Assembly (NCBI RefSeq): GCF_000067045.1 | Contig: NC_010125.1 | Location: forward strand, 398,001 to 462,000 | Reading direction: 5' to 3' | Length of the DNA stretch: 64,000 nucleotides | Source of the DNA: Gluconacetobacter diazotrophicus PA1 5 | GTDB lineage: Bacteria; Pseudomonadota; Alphaproteobacteria; Acetobacterales; Acetobacteraceae | In this document: piece after piece, positions 55,534 to 64,000 of the stretch | Layout of the letters: each line of letters starts with the position of its first letter | How positions within the stretch are numbered: position 1 is the stretch's first letter | Made by a program: the position numbers and the translations under genes | The notes under the pieces: model-generated | Databases searched by the model: none | Seen by the model: only the letters and a program-made list of their open reading frames with translations | Told to the model about the DNA's origin: nothing

Positions 55534-56514
55534 ATGGAGTACACGCGCTTGGGCCGGACCGGCCTGCAGGTATCGCGTATCTGCCTGGGCTGCATGACCT
55601 ATGGCGTGCCGGAACGCGGCAACCATCCCTGGACGCTGGACGAGGAAACCAGCCGCCCGCTGATCCGTCAGGCGCTGGACGCCGGGATCAATTTTCTCGA
55701 TACCGCCAATACCTATTCCGACGGCACGTCGGAGGAGATCGTCGGCCGCGCGATCCGCGATTTCGCCCGGCGCGAGGAGATCGTGCTGGCCACCAAGGTG
55801 TTCTTTCCGCAGCGCAAGGGCCCCAACGGGGGCGGTCTGTCGCGCAAGGCGATCCTGGGCGAGATCGACAACAGCCTGCGCCGCCTCGGTACCGATTACG
55901 TGGACCTCTACCAGATCCATCGCTGGGACCCTGAAACGCCGATCGAGGAAACGATGGAGGCGTTGCATGACGTCGTGAAGGCGGGCAAGGCGCGCTATAT
56001 CGGCGCGTCGTCCATGTATGCGTGGCAGTTCGCCAAGGCGGTCTACACGTCGCGGCTCAACGGCTGGACGGAGTTCGTCAGCATGCAGGACCATCTGAAC
56101 CTGCTGAACCGCGAGGAAGAGCGCGAAATGCTGCCCTTCTGCCGGGACCAGGGGATCGGCGTCCTGCCCTGGAGCCCGCTGGCGCGCGGGCGCCTGGCGC
56201 GGGACGGGAACGAAAGCACCAGCCGGCAGGAAACGGACAACTACGCCAAAATCCTGTATGAAAAAACGGAAGAATCGGATCGCGCCGTCATTGATGCCGT
56301 CGGCCGGATCGCGGCGCAACGCGGCGTGCCGCGCGCCCAGGTCGCGCTGGCGTGGGTGCTCCAGACGCCGGGCGTGACGGCGCCGATCGTGGGGGCGTCG
56401 AAGCCCGGGCAACTGGCCGACGCGGTCGGTGCGCTGTCCCTGACCCTGACGGCGGAGGAGATCGCCGCCCTGGCAGCACCCTATGTTCCGCACCCGGTCG
56501 TGGGATTCGGCTAA
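55534..56514 (+). CDS. Aldo/keto reductase
   Basis: A 326-residue NADPH-dependent reductase. MEYTRLGRTGLQVSRICLGCMTYG begins the TIM barrel. NFLDTANTYSDGTSEEIVG holds the catalytic Asp and Tyr, VLATKVFF the Lys, and LYQIHRWDP the His. It resembles YajO-like enzymes. The substrate is unknown. It converges with the FAD oxidoreductase gene, and its ATG sits just past the 14-bp inverted repeat. Confidence 0.9.
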   Translation: MEYTRLGRTGLQVSRICLGCMTYGVPERGNHPWTLDEETSRPLIRQALDAGINFLDTANTYSDGTSEEIVGRAIRDFARREEIVLATKVFFPQRKGPNGGGLSRKAILGEIDNSLRRLGTDYVDLYQIHRWDPETPIEETMEALHDVVKAGKARYIGASSMYAWQFAKAVYTSRLNGWTEFVSMQDHLNLLNREEEREMLPFCRDQGIGVLPWSPLARGRLARDGNESTSRQETDNYAKILYEKTEESDRAVIDAVGRIAAQRGVPRAQVALAWVLQTPGVTAPIVGASKPGQLADAVGALSLTLTAEEIAALAAPYVPHPVVGFG

Positions 56515-56535
56515 GTCCTCCTTCAAAAAGATCCT

Positions 56536-57861
56536 CTAGAATTCAGCAACCTTCCCCCAGGACGAAACCCTGAAGCGCTCGGGGCTGTACGGCACGGGAT
56601 CGACGATCGGGGCCGCGCCGGTGACAAGGTCGGCGACCAGATGACCGGCGCCCGGACCGATGCCGAACCCATGGCCCGAGAAGCCGGCGGCCAGGATCAG
56701 GCCCGGCACGGTGCTGATCTCGCCGATGGCGGGAACGCCGTCCGGCGTCGCGTCGATATAGCCCGCCCAGGCGGCCGAGATCTGTGTCTTGCGCAGTTCG
56801 GGCAGCAGTTCCACGGCGCGGCGGTAGGTCAGCCGCAATTTCGCGCGGTCCGGCCTGGGGTCGAGGATGCGCATGCGCTCCATGGGGGTGGGGGCATCGA
56901 GGCGCCAGCGGGCCAGGGTTTCGTGGCCGGAGCGTATGCCCTCCAGCCCGCCGGGGGCCAGGCTGCGCCAGCGTTTGAGGAACATCGGCAGGAACTGCGG
57001 CGCGAAGCGCAGTTGCTGGGGCGTGACATCGACGCGCCCGAAGCCGCTGATGGCCAGCGTATAGCCGCCGTCACTGCGCCGCGTGAACGAGATCTCGCTG
57101 GTATGAAGCGCGTCCGGCAATCCGGTGGCGCCGGGTGAAAGCGCCATGCTGGACGACCGGATGGAGGCCTGCGGGAAACGGATGCCAAGCTGGTGGCAGA
57201 AGGAGGACGCCCAGGCGCCGCCGGCATGGATGGCGATGGGCGTCCTGATCGTTCCGCGTTCGGTGACGACGCCGCTGACGCGGCCGCCTTCCTGTTCGAT
57301 GCCGCGCGCGGCGCAGTGTTCCAGCACGGTGCCGCCCAGCTTCATGATGGCCCGGGCGACGGCGGGGGCGGCCATGCTGGGGTCCGCGACCCCGTCGGAG
57401 GGCGAGAACACGCCACCCTTCCACGCCCGCCCGCTGGCGGTGCCGCGCTCCGTCGCCTGGGCGCTGTCCAGGATCGTGGTCGTGACGCCCACTGTCCGGG
57501 CGAAGTCCCGCCACCGCGTCCAGCGTTCGATTTCGGCGTCGTCATTGCTCAGGTACAGCAGGCCGCACCGGCGAAAGCCGGTATCCTCGCCGCTTTCGCC
57601 CGCGAAGCTCTGCCACAGGTCCAGGCTGCGCGTCGCCATCGGCAGTTCGCGCGCGTCGCGGTTCTGCTGGCGGCACCAGCCCCAGTTGCGGCTGGACTGC
57701 TCGGCGCCCACGCGCCCCTTTTCGACCAGGGCGACGCTCAGGCCCCGCCGGGCCAGGTAATACGCGGCGAAGACCCCCACGATACCGCCGCCGATGACAA
57801 CGGCATCCGCCGACGCGGGCAGCGTTGTCGACCCTTCGATATAGTGCAGCGGTGCGGACAT
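56536..57861 (-). CDS. FAD-dependent amino-acid/amine oxidoreductase (DAO family)
   Basis: A 441-residue flavoprotein. DAVVIGGGIVGVFAAYYLARRGLSVALVEKG binds FAD, GAEQSSRNWGWCRQQNRD and PAIGEISTVPGLILAAGFSGHGFGIGPG are DAO-family blocks. It resembles D-amino-acid dehydrogenase or sarcosine-oxidase-type enzymes. ATG 57861 with GGAGAAGC upstream is preferred to longer starts. Transcribed away from the HAD gene. The substrate is unknown. Confidence 0.85.
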   Translation of the reverse strand: MSAPLHYIEGSTTLPASADAVVIGGGIVGVFAAYYLARRGLSVALVEKGRVGAEQSSRNWGWCRQQNRDARELPMATRSLDLWQSFAGESGEDTGFRRCGLLYLSNDDAEIERWTRWRDFARTVGVTTTILDSAQATERGTASGRAWKGGVFSPSDGVADPSMAAPAVARAIMKLGGTVLEHCAARGIEQEGGRVSGVVTERGTIRTPIAIHAGGAWASSFCHQLGIRFPQASIRSSSMALSPGATGLPDALHTSEISFTRRSDGGYTLAISGFGRVDVTPQQLRFAPQFLPMFLKRWRSLAPGGLEGIRSGHETLARWRLDAPTPMERMRILDPRPDRAKLRLTYRRAVELLPELRKTQISAAWAGYIDATPDGVPAIGEISTVPGLILAAGFSGHGFGIGPGAGHLVADLVTGAAPIVDPVPYSPERFRVSSWGKVAEF

Positions 57862-58129
57862 GATGCTTCTCCAATCGCCGGTCCCGGCGGAAGATTCGGG
57901 CCGAAACCCGCCAGGGGGGCGGTGCGCCACTCTCTGTCCGGATTATCCGCCATATGGCCGGGAAAACCATCCGAAGGCTGGCGGGGGCATGGAATATTGT
58001 GCCGAACCGCGCCATGAATACAAAACATTCCGCCTCCGAGATCATTGATTCGGATGCGGCGGCCCGGCGGGGGGCTTCTATGATCGGATATCGCAGAACG
58101 CATCCATCAGCGGCAGAGGATCGTCAGAC

Positions 58130-58798
58130 ATGGCTCAGTTCCGTCCCAAATACATCACGTTCGACTGCTACGGCACGCTCATCTACTTCGAAATGGCCAA
58201 TGCCGCGCGCGATCTGTACGGTGACCGGCTGGACGAGGCGGAGATGCAGGAGTTCATCAGGAACTTCTCGGGTTATCGCTTCGACGAGGTCATGGGCGAC
58301 TGGAAGCCGTATCACGAGGTCGTCCACAACGCGCTGGAGCGGACCTGCAAACGCCGCGGCGTGACGTTCCACGACGACGATGCCAGGCTGGTCTACGAGC
58401 GCGTGCCGACCTGGGGCCCGCACCCGGATGTGCCGGCGGGGCTGGCGAAGGTGGCCAGGGAAATCCCGCTGGTCATCCTGTCGAACGCGATGGATGCGCA
58501 GATTCCCGACAACGTCGCCAGGCTGGGCGCGCCGTTCCACGCGGTGTTCACCGCGCAGCAGGCGCAGGCCTACAAGCCGCGCTTCAGGCCGTTCGAATAC
58601 ATGTTCGACGAACTCGGCTGCGGCCCCGAGGACATCCTGCACTGCTCGTCCTCGTTCCGCTATGACCTGATGTCCGCGCACGATCTGGGCATCAGGAACA
58701 AGGTCTGGGTCAATCGCGGCCACGAACCCGCGAATCCCTATTACGAGTATGTCGAAATCCCGGACATTTCCGGCCTGGCCGGTGTCGTGGGACTGTAA
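58130..58798 (+). CDS. HAD-superfamily hydrolase, haloacid dehalogenase type II-like
   Basis: A 222-residue HAD hydrolase. ITFDCYGTLIYF holds the nucleophilic Asp, VILSNAMDAQIPDN the second motif and AYKPRFRPFEYMFDEL the Lys motif, as in L-2-haloacid dehalogenases. The reaction may be dehalogenation or phosphatase-like; neither can be proved from sequence. 11 bp before an FAD oxidase gene and probably in operon with it. Confidence 0.87.
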   Translation: MAQFRPKYITFDCYGTLIYFEMANAARDLYGDRLDEAEMQEFIRNFSGYRFDEVMGDWKPYHEVVHNALERTCKRRGVTFHDDDARLVYERVPTWGPHPDVPAGLAKVAREIPLVILSNAMDAQIPDNVARLGAPFHAVFTAQQAQAYKPRFRPFEYMFDELGCGPEDILHCSSSFRYDLMSAHDLGIRNKVWVNRGHEPANPYYEYVEIPDISGLAGVVGL

Positions 58799-58809
58799 AG
58801 GTCAAGACC

Positions 58810-60081
58810 ATGAAATTCGCCTCCTACTGGCATGACACGGCCCCCGTCTTCGACAAGGGCGCGGGCGGGCCGGTCGATGGCCACTATGACGTCGCGGTGA
58901 TCGGCGGCGGTTTCACGGGGCTGTCGGCAGCCCGGCAGCTTGCCAGGGCAGGGGCCCGCGTCGTCGTGCTGGAGGCGGAGCGTGTGGGCTGGGGCGCGTC
59001 CGGCCGCAATGGCGGGCACCTGAACAACGGGCTGGCCCACAGCTACCCCGATGCGAAGGCGAAGCTGGGCAAGGAGCGCGCGATCGCGCTCTACAAGGCG
59101 TTCGACGATTCGATCGACACCATCGCCTCGATCATCGACGACGAGGGGATCGACTGCGATTTCCGGCGCGCGGGCAAGCTCAAGCTGGCCTCCAAGCCCC
59201 AGCACGTCGCGGGACTGGCGAAAAATTTCGAGGCGATCCACGCCGAGGTCGATCCCGACACCGCCTGCTGTCGCAGGCGACTGAAGGCCGAGATCGGCGC
59301 GCCGTTCTACGGCGCGATGCTCTTCCGCAAGAGCGCGGTGATGCATATGGGCCGTTATGTGACGGGCCTGGCCCAGGCGGTCGTGCGGCATGCCGGCACC
59401 ATTTTCGAAAACGCGCCGGTGACGGACACCGTCAGGACCGGGAACCGGCACGTCCTGACGACGCCGCGCGGGCAGGTGACGGCGGACACCGTGCTTGTCG
59501 CGACGGGCGCCTATACGACGCCGAATTTCGGGTTCTTCCGCAAGCGGATCATCGTCGTCGGCAGTTTCATCATCGCCACCCGCCCGCTGAACGCCGCCGA
59601 AATCGCGGCGGCCATGCCGGGCAACCGTACCTGCGTGACGTCGATGCATGTCGGGAACTATTTCCGCCTGTCGCCCGACAACCGCCTGATCTTCGGCGGT
59701 CGCGCCCGGTTCTCGGCAACGTCCGACCACACGTCGGATGCCAGGAGCGGCAAGATCCTGCGCGCGCAGATGGCCTCCATCTTTCCTGCCCTGGCCGATG
59801 TCGAAATCGATTACTGCTGGGGCGGCCTGCTGGACATGACGCAGGATCGCCTGCCGCGCGCCGGGTATCAGGATGGCGTGTGGTATGCCATGGGGTTTTC
59901 GGGACACGGCGCCCAGCTTTCGACCCAGCTTGGCGTGGTCATGGCCGACAATATCCTTGGCCGCGAGGACCGCAACCCGATGAAGGGCGTCGCGTGGAAC
60001 GCCATTCCGGGGCATTTCGGCAAGCCGTGGTTTCTGCCGATGGTCGGACTCTACTACAAGATGCTGGATCGCATCCGCTGA
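58810..60081 (+). CDS. FAD-binding oxidoreductase, PuuB/OrdL-like
   Basis: A 423-residue flavoprotein of the DAO superfamily. VAVIGGGFTGLSAARQLARAGARVVVLEAERVGWGASGRNGGHLNNG is the FAD region, close to gamma-glutamylputrescine oxidases. The C-terminus has GVWYAMGFSGHGAQLSTQLG. With the aldehyde dehydrogenase downstream it suggests polyamine or amino-acid side-chain oxidation. The gene follows the HAD gene and converges with the dehydrogenase gene. Confidence 0.87.
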   Translation: MKFASYWHDTAPVFDKGAGGPVDGHYDVAVIGGGFTGLSAARQLARAGARVVVLEAERVGWGASGRNGGHLNNGLAHSYPDAKAKLGKERAIALYKAFDDSIDTIASIIDDEGIDCDFRRAGKLKLASKPQHVAGLAKNFEAIHAEVDPDTACCRRRLKAEIGAPFYGAMLFRKSAVMHMGRYVTGLAQAVVRHAGTIFENAPVTDTVRTGNRHVLTTPRGQVTADTVLVATGAYTTPNFGFFRKRIIVVGSFIIATRPLNAAEIAAAMPGNRTCVTSMHVGNYFRLSPDNRLIFGGRARFSATSDHTSDARSGKILRAQMASIFPALADVEIDYCWGGLLDMTQDRLPRAGYQDGVWYAMGFSGHGAQLSTQLGVVMADNILGREDRNPMKGVAWNAIPGHFGKPWFLPMVGLYYKMLDRIR

Positions 60082-60082
60082 A

Positions 60083-60122
60083 AGGACAGCCCTTCTTTCC
60101 TCAGGAAAAGAAGGGCTGTCCT
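60083..60122. terminator. Bidirectional terminator between convergent genes
   Basis: AGGACAGCCCTTCTTT and AAAGAAGGGCTGTCCT form a perfect 16-bp stem around an 8-base loop. Both strands carry a T run inside the stem. The hairpin overlaps the stop of the aldehyde dehydrogenase. Confidence 0.82.
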
Positions 60123-61585
60123 CAAAGACCGATCAGGACGCTCTTGCTCTTGCGGTTGGCCAGATACGCCTCCCGCCCCAGATCCTTCCCCAGCCCGGAC
60201 TGCTTGTATCCCCCGGTCGGCAGGATATGGTCGCGCGACCGGCTATAGCGGTTGACCCAGATCGTCCCCGCCTGGATCAGGCGGCTCATGCGGACGGCGC
60301 GTGACAGGTCGGACGTGAAAACCCCGGCGGCCAGGCCGTATGTCGGGTGGTCGGCCAGGGCCAGCGCCTCCTCCTCCTCGGTAAAGGTCTGGACGGTCAG
60401 GACGGGGCCGAAGATTTCCTCCAGCAGCGCCGGGGACCGGGGGGACACGTTGGCCAGGATCGTGGGCTTGTAGAAATATCCCGCGCAGTCCATCCGGCCG
60501 CCGCCGATGACGCATTCCGCGCCGTGGGCGATCGCGGCCTGCACGATGCCGTCGATACGGCTGATCTGCACTTCGGAAATGATGGGGGGATAGCACGATG
60601 TCTCGTCCCAGGTCGGGCCGGGACGCACGCGCTCCATGCGCGCGGCGACGGCTTCGACCAACGGGCCGGCGATGCCGTCCTGCAGGATCAGGCGCGTTCC
60701 GGCCACGCAGCCCTGTCCGGCATTGGCCAGGATGCTGGCGGCGATGGCATCGGCCGCCCGGGGCAGGTCGGCGTCGGCAAAGACGATCTGCGGGCTTTTC
60801 CCCCCCAACTCCAGCGTCATGGGCTTGATGCCGGTGGCGGCGATGTGACCGGCAATGGCGGCGCCGGCACGGCTGGACCCCGTGAAGCTGACCTTGGCAA
60901 TGCCGGGGTGCCCGGTGATCGCGCTGCCGGTCGTCTGCCCGTCACCCAGGACGATATTGATCAGCCCGGCGGGAACACCGGCCTTCACCGCCAGTCGCGC
61001 CATATGGACGACCGAGAACGGGGTCTGTTCGGACGGTTTCAGGACAACGGCGTTTCCGGCGGCCAGGGCGGGCCCCAGTTTCCATCCGGCGGTGCTGATC
61101 GGCACGTTCCACGGCACGATGGCACCGACCACGCCATAGGGCTCGGTCATGATCATGCCCAGGCTGCGGTCGTCGGTCGGAACCAGATCGCTGCCTTCCT
61201 TGTCGGCGAATTCGGCGAAGAATCGGATCTGTTCCGCCGTGACGGCGATATCTCCCGCGACAAGCTGCCCGACCGGCCTGCTGGAAGACAGGGCCTCGAT
61301 TTTGGCCAGGGTCGCGGCTTCCGTTTCCATCAGGTCCGCCCACGCCTGAAGGATTCTGGTGCGTTCGCGGGGGCGCAGTCCGGCCCAGTTGCTGGATTTC
61401 AGCGCCGCCTTTGCGGTATTGACCGCCCGGTCGACAAGGTCGGCCCCGGCCAGGGGGCATCCGGTCTGTGGCCGCCCGTCGGAGGGACGGAGGATATCGA
61501 TCACGGGCTCGGCGGGCAGAAGGTCCCCGCCGATGAAATGGCCGACGGGCAGGGGAAGCGTATCCGGGTCGAAGCTCAGGCTCAT
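60122..61585 (-). CDS. Aldehyde dehydrogenase family protein
   Basis: A 487-residue NAD(P)-dependent aldehyde dehydrogenase. GAIVPWNVPISTAGWKLGPALAAGN binds the cofactor, FTGSSRAGAAIAG follows, Glu lies in LELGGKSPQIVF and the catalytic Cys in NAGQGCVAGTRL. It ends DLGREAYLANRKSKSVLIGL. ATG 61585 (MSLSFDPDTLP) is used; a longer start adds no homology. It resembles PuuC-type amino-aldehyde dehydrogenases and likely oxidises products of the neighbouring oxidase. Confidence 0.88.
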   Translation of the reverse strand: MSLSFDPDTLPLPVGHFIGGDLLPAEPVIDILRPSDGRPQTGCPLAGADLVDRAVNTAKAALKSSNWAGLRPRERTRILQAWADLMETEAATLAKIEALSSSRPVGQLVAGDIAVTAEQIRFFAEFADKEGSDLVPTDDRSLGMIMTEPYGVVGAIVPWNVPISTAGWKLGPALAAGNAVVLKPSEQTPFSVVHMARLAVKAGVPAGLINIVLGDGQTTGSAITGHPGIAKVSFTGSSRAGAAIAGHIAATGIKPMTLELGGKSPQIVFADADLPRAADAIAASILANAGQGCVAGTRLILQDGIAGPLVEAVAARMERVRPGPTWDETSCYPPIISEVQISRIDGIVQAAIAHGAECVIGGGRMDCAGYFYKPTILANVSPRSPALLEEIFGPVLTVQTFTEEEEALALADHPTYGLAAGVFTSDLSRAVRMSRLIQAGTIWVNRYSRSRDHILPTGGYKQSGLGKDLGREAYLANRKSKSVLIGL

Positions 61586-61619
61586 CGGGAAATCCTGTTG
61601 TATTCCTGCTGCGTCGGCG

Positions 61620-62747
61620 TCACGACGCACAGCGTTGACCGAGTGCCGCGATCATGCGCAGGCATGCGGCCAGTTCGCTTTCCAGTATGAATTCGTCGGG
61701 CTTGTGCGCGCGGCCGATATCGCCCGGTCCGCAGATGATCGCATCGATGCCGGCCTGCTGGAACAGCCCCGCCTCGGTGCCGTAGCTGACCGCCGGAAGG
61801 GTGTCCTGGCCGGTCAGGTCTTCGACCAGGCGGGCCAGTCCGGTGTCCGGCGCCAGCAGCAGGGCAGGGTAGGCGCTGATCTGCTCCCACTCCGCCCGCA
61901 CGCCGTCGATGGTGAGGGTTTCGACCGCCTCGCGGATGGGCGCCAGAAGGTCCGCCGGCTCGACGCCATGGATGGCGCGCGCCTCGACATCCATCGTGCA
62001 GCGTTCCGGGATCACGTTGATGGCCTGCCCGCCGGAGATCACCCCCGCCTGCAGCGACGAATACGGGGGCTGGAAAGCCGGGTGCAGCGGGCCCTCGGTC
62101 AGCTTTCGCGCCTGCGCGACGGTGGCGCCGAGGATGCCGGCCATCGCGTGGATGGCATTCGCGCCCAGGTCGGGGCGGGAGGAATGGCCCGGCCTGCCCC
62201 GCAGCGTGATCCGTGCCGCCACCTTGCCCTTATGGGCGCGGATTCCGCGCATCAGGCTGGGTTCGCCGATGATGGCGCCCAGGGGGCGAGCGCAAAGCTC
62301 GGGCAGGCGGGCGATCATGTGCGGCACGCCGCGCGCGCCGGCCTCCTCGTCATAGGAAAAGGCGATATGGATCGGCCGGGCCAGCTTCATCCGCGCCAGC
62401 GCGGGGACGCTCGCCAGGACGGCGGCAAGGAAGCCCTTCATGTCGGACGTCCCGCGCCCGAACAGCGCATCGCCGTCCGCGCGCATGCAAAACGGGTCGG
62501 ATGACCATTCCGGTTCGCCGGCGGGAACGACGTCGGTGTGGCCCGACAGGATATAACCCGGCCGGTCGGCGGGGCCGATGGTGGCGAACAGGTTGAACCG
62601 GTCGCCCTCCGGCCCCGGCAGGACGGATACCGTGGCGCCGTGTTCCTCCAGATAGGCGCGGACCCACTGGACGATCGCGCCATTGGGCGTGCCGACGACG
62701 GACGGAAAGGCGATCAGGCGTTCCAGTATGTCGACGACCGTCATCAT
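61620..62747 (-). CDS. Acetylornithine deacetylase/succinyl-diaminopimelate desuccinylase family (M20)
   Basis: A 375-residue metallopeptidase/deacylase. GYILSGHTDVVPAGEPEWSSDPF has the first metal His and Asp, GRGTSDMKG follows, SYDEEAGARG holds the catalytic Glu and GEPSLMRG the next metal ligand. It resembles ArgE. The gene sits 34 bp upstream of the aldehyde dehydrogenase on the same strand. In this context it may remove an acyl group from an amine or amino acid rather than make arginine. Confidence 0.86.
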   Translation of the reverse strand: MMTVVDILERLIAFPSVVGTPNGAIVQWVRAYLEEHGATVSVLPGPEGDRFNLFATIGPADRPGYILSGHTDVVPAGEPEWSSDPFCMRADGDALFGRGTSDMKGFLAAVLASVPALARMKLARPIHIAFSYDEEAGARGVPHMIARLPELCARPLGAIIGEPSLMRGIRAHKGKVAARITLRGRPGHSSRPDLGANAIHAMAGILGATVAQARKLTEGPLHPAFQPPYSSLQAGVISGGQAINVIPERCTMDVEARAIHGVEPADLLAPIREAVETLTIDGVRAEWEQISAYPALLLAPDTGLARLVEDLTGQDTLPAVSYGTEAGLFQQAGIDAIICGPGDIGRAHKPDEFILESELAACLRMIAALGQRCAS

Positions 62748-62994
62748 TCCCCCGCGTTCCCGTTTGTCGATTTGTCCCACGGATGCGGCAAGGCGGCGTT
62801 GCGAATGTGGACGGCATTTCGATAGATCATACCGCAATCGTTCCGCCGTGAAGCACGTGCTGCCGTGCGACACGCTCTGCCGCGAACGGGGGACGAAACG
62901 ACAGAATCTCCTCTCTCCGGCCGCGAAGACGCGCTCCCTTATCGTTACGAACGGGTTATGCTTTCAAAAATCGCGCTGGAGGAGCTGTAACCCG

Positions 62995-64000
62995 GTGGCT
63001 TTCCGCTCTCATACGCGCCGCGACGCGCTTCAGATCCTGGCCGGGGGCGCTATCGCGGCTTGCGCGCCGCCGGGCGCGCGGGCGCAGGCGGTGGAAATCC
63101 CCCGGCGCGGGGGGCGCATCCGCGTCGCCGGCTTTTCCGGGTCCAGCGCCGATACGCTCGACCCCGCGCGCGGGGCGCTGTCCACGGATTATATCCGTGG
63201 CGCGATGTTCTATGACGCGCTGACGGAACTGGACGAGGCGCTGCAGGTACAGCCCTCCCTGGCCATTGCGATCGAAAGCGACGACGCCATCCGCTGGACG
63301 ATCCGGCTGCGCAAGGGGGTCCGCTTTCATGACGGCTCCCCGCTGACGGCGGACGATGTGGTGTTTTCGCTGCTGCGGCATCTCGACCCGCGCGTGGGCT
63401 CGCAGCAGAAGGCGATCGCCCGGCAGTTCGGCAGCATCCGCGCGCGTGCCGCCGACGAGGTCGAGTTGACGCTGGTCGCGGCCAATGTCGATCTTCCGGC
63501 CCTTCTGTCCCTGGCGCCGTTCTACATCATCAAGAACGCCACGACCGATTTTTCGCGCGCCAACGGCACGGGCCCGTTCCTCTGCCAGGAATTCAGCCCC
63601 GGCATCCGCTCGGTCGCCGTGCGCAATCCGGACTATTGGCGCGACGGACAGCCCCACCTGGACGAAATCGAATTTTTCACCATCGCCGATGACATGGCGC
63701 GCCATGATGCGCTGATGTCCGGGGACGTCGACCTGATCGGCGGCGTCAATCCGCGGCTGGCGCCCCTGCTGCGGCAGCGCGGCCTGCAGATCATGGAAGC
63801 GCCGGGCGGGGCCTATACCGATTTCATCATGCGGCTGGACCAGGCGCCTGGCAATAACCCGGATTTCGTGCGCGGAATGAAATACCTGTTCAATCGCGAG
63901 CAGATGAAAAGCGCGATCTTCCGGGGCTACGCGCAGGTCGGGAACGACCAGCCGATCGCACCGGGGTTTCCCTATTTCGATGCGTCGCTGCCCCAGACCG
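62995..64000 (+). CDS. Peptide/opine-type ABC transporter substrate-binding protein (partial, runs off end)
   Basis: The open frame starts at GTG 62995 behind GGAGGAG and continues past the window edge (335 codons seen). The start THTRRDALQILAGGAIAACA-like segment (RRDALQ with hydrophobic core) looks like a Tat or lipoprotein-type export signal. Then GGRIRVAGFSGSSADTLDPA, IRWTIRLRKGVRFHDGSPLT, and DDVVFSLLRHLDP match SBP_bac_5 (DppA/OppA) proteins. It should bind peptides, opines or amines outside the membrane, and its transporter genes lie beyond the window. Confidence 0.86.
   Translation, partial: MAFRSHTRRDALQILAGGAIAACAPPGARAQAVEIPRRGGRIRVAGFSGSSADTLDPARGALSTDYIRGAMFYDALTELDEALQVQPSLAIAIESDDAIRWTIRLRKGVRFHDGSPLTADDVVFSLLRHLDPRVGSQQKAIARQFGSIRARAADEVELTLVAANVDLPALLSLAPFYIIKNATTDFSRANGTGPFLCQEFSPGIRSVAVRNPDYWRDGQPHLDEIEFFTIADDMARHDALMSGDVDLIGGVNPRLAPLLRQRGLQIMEAPGGAYTDFIMRLDQAPGNNPDFVRGMKYLFNREQMKSAIFRGYAQVGNDQPIAPGFPYFDASLPQT

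Overview
The window reads as the chromosome of an alphaproteobacterial diazotroph, most consistent with the acetic acid bacterium Gluconacetobacter diazotrophicus or a close relative. That assignment is inference from the nif-fix gene order (nifA, nifB-fdxN, nifHDKENX, nifQ, nifUSVW, fixABCX, then a chemotaxis receptor), the high GC content and an IS1031-type insertion sequence. No database search was possible.

Positions 1-7500 are a fragment of an integrative/conjugative element: DUF2840 protein, TraF peptidase, DUF736 protein, lytic transglycosylase, an IS110-family insertion, a DUF3363-type relaxase, a flavin reductase and a Phd/PemK toxin-antitoxin pair. Mating-pair formation genes are absent. 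Positions 7671-12434 are a pile of mobile elements: an IS21-type element split by an IS3-type element (perfect 26-bp ends, GAA duplication), followed by an IS1031/IS5-type element flanked by TTA. The istA, IS110 and IS1031 transposase genes all carry small indels.

Positions 12491-24840 hold accessory metabolism: a TetR regulator, a DyP peroxidase with an encapsulin-loading tail next to its encapsulin shell gene, a D-2-hydroxyacid dehydrogenase, a GNAT protein, a succinate-semialdehyde dehydrogenase, a TonB-dependent receptor, a tartrate dehydrogenase-like enzyme, an Lrp regulator and a frameshifted class III aminotransferase.

Positions 24874-53428 are the nitrogen-fixation island. On the minus strand modA-modB-modC-rpoN supply molybdate and sigma-54. 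Diverging from modA is a DUF2478 gene with its own sigma-54-type promoter. Then come nifA, nifB-fdxN-LRV protein-nifZ-nifT-SIR2-like gene, nifHDKENX with nifX-associated small genes, fdxB and nifQ, iscA-nifU-nifS-nifV-nifW, and fixABCX-modD. Good -24/-12 elements precede the DUF2478 gene, nifB, nifH, iscA and fixA, and TGT-N10-ACA NifA sites lie before nifB, nifH, fixA and nifA. NifA carries the Cys-X11-Cys-X19-Cys-X4-Cys signature of oxygen-sensitive NifA proteins. fixB has a compensating pair of indels and fixC a frameshifted C-terminus, so the electron-bifurcating FixABCX complex should be checked for sequencing error or real decay.

Positions 53802-64000 hold a globin-coupled chemotaxis receptor, an aldo/keto reductase, and an amine or amino-acid catabolic neighbourhood (two FAD oxidoreductases, a haloacid dehalogenase-like enzyme, an aldehyde dehydrogenase, an ArgE/DapE-type deacylase). 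The window ends inside a peptide/opine-type ABC substrate-binding protein gene. No rRNA, tRNA or CRISPR array was recognised.
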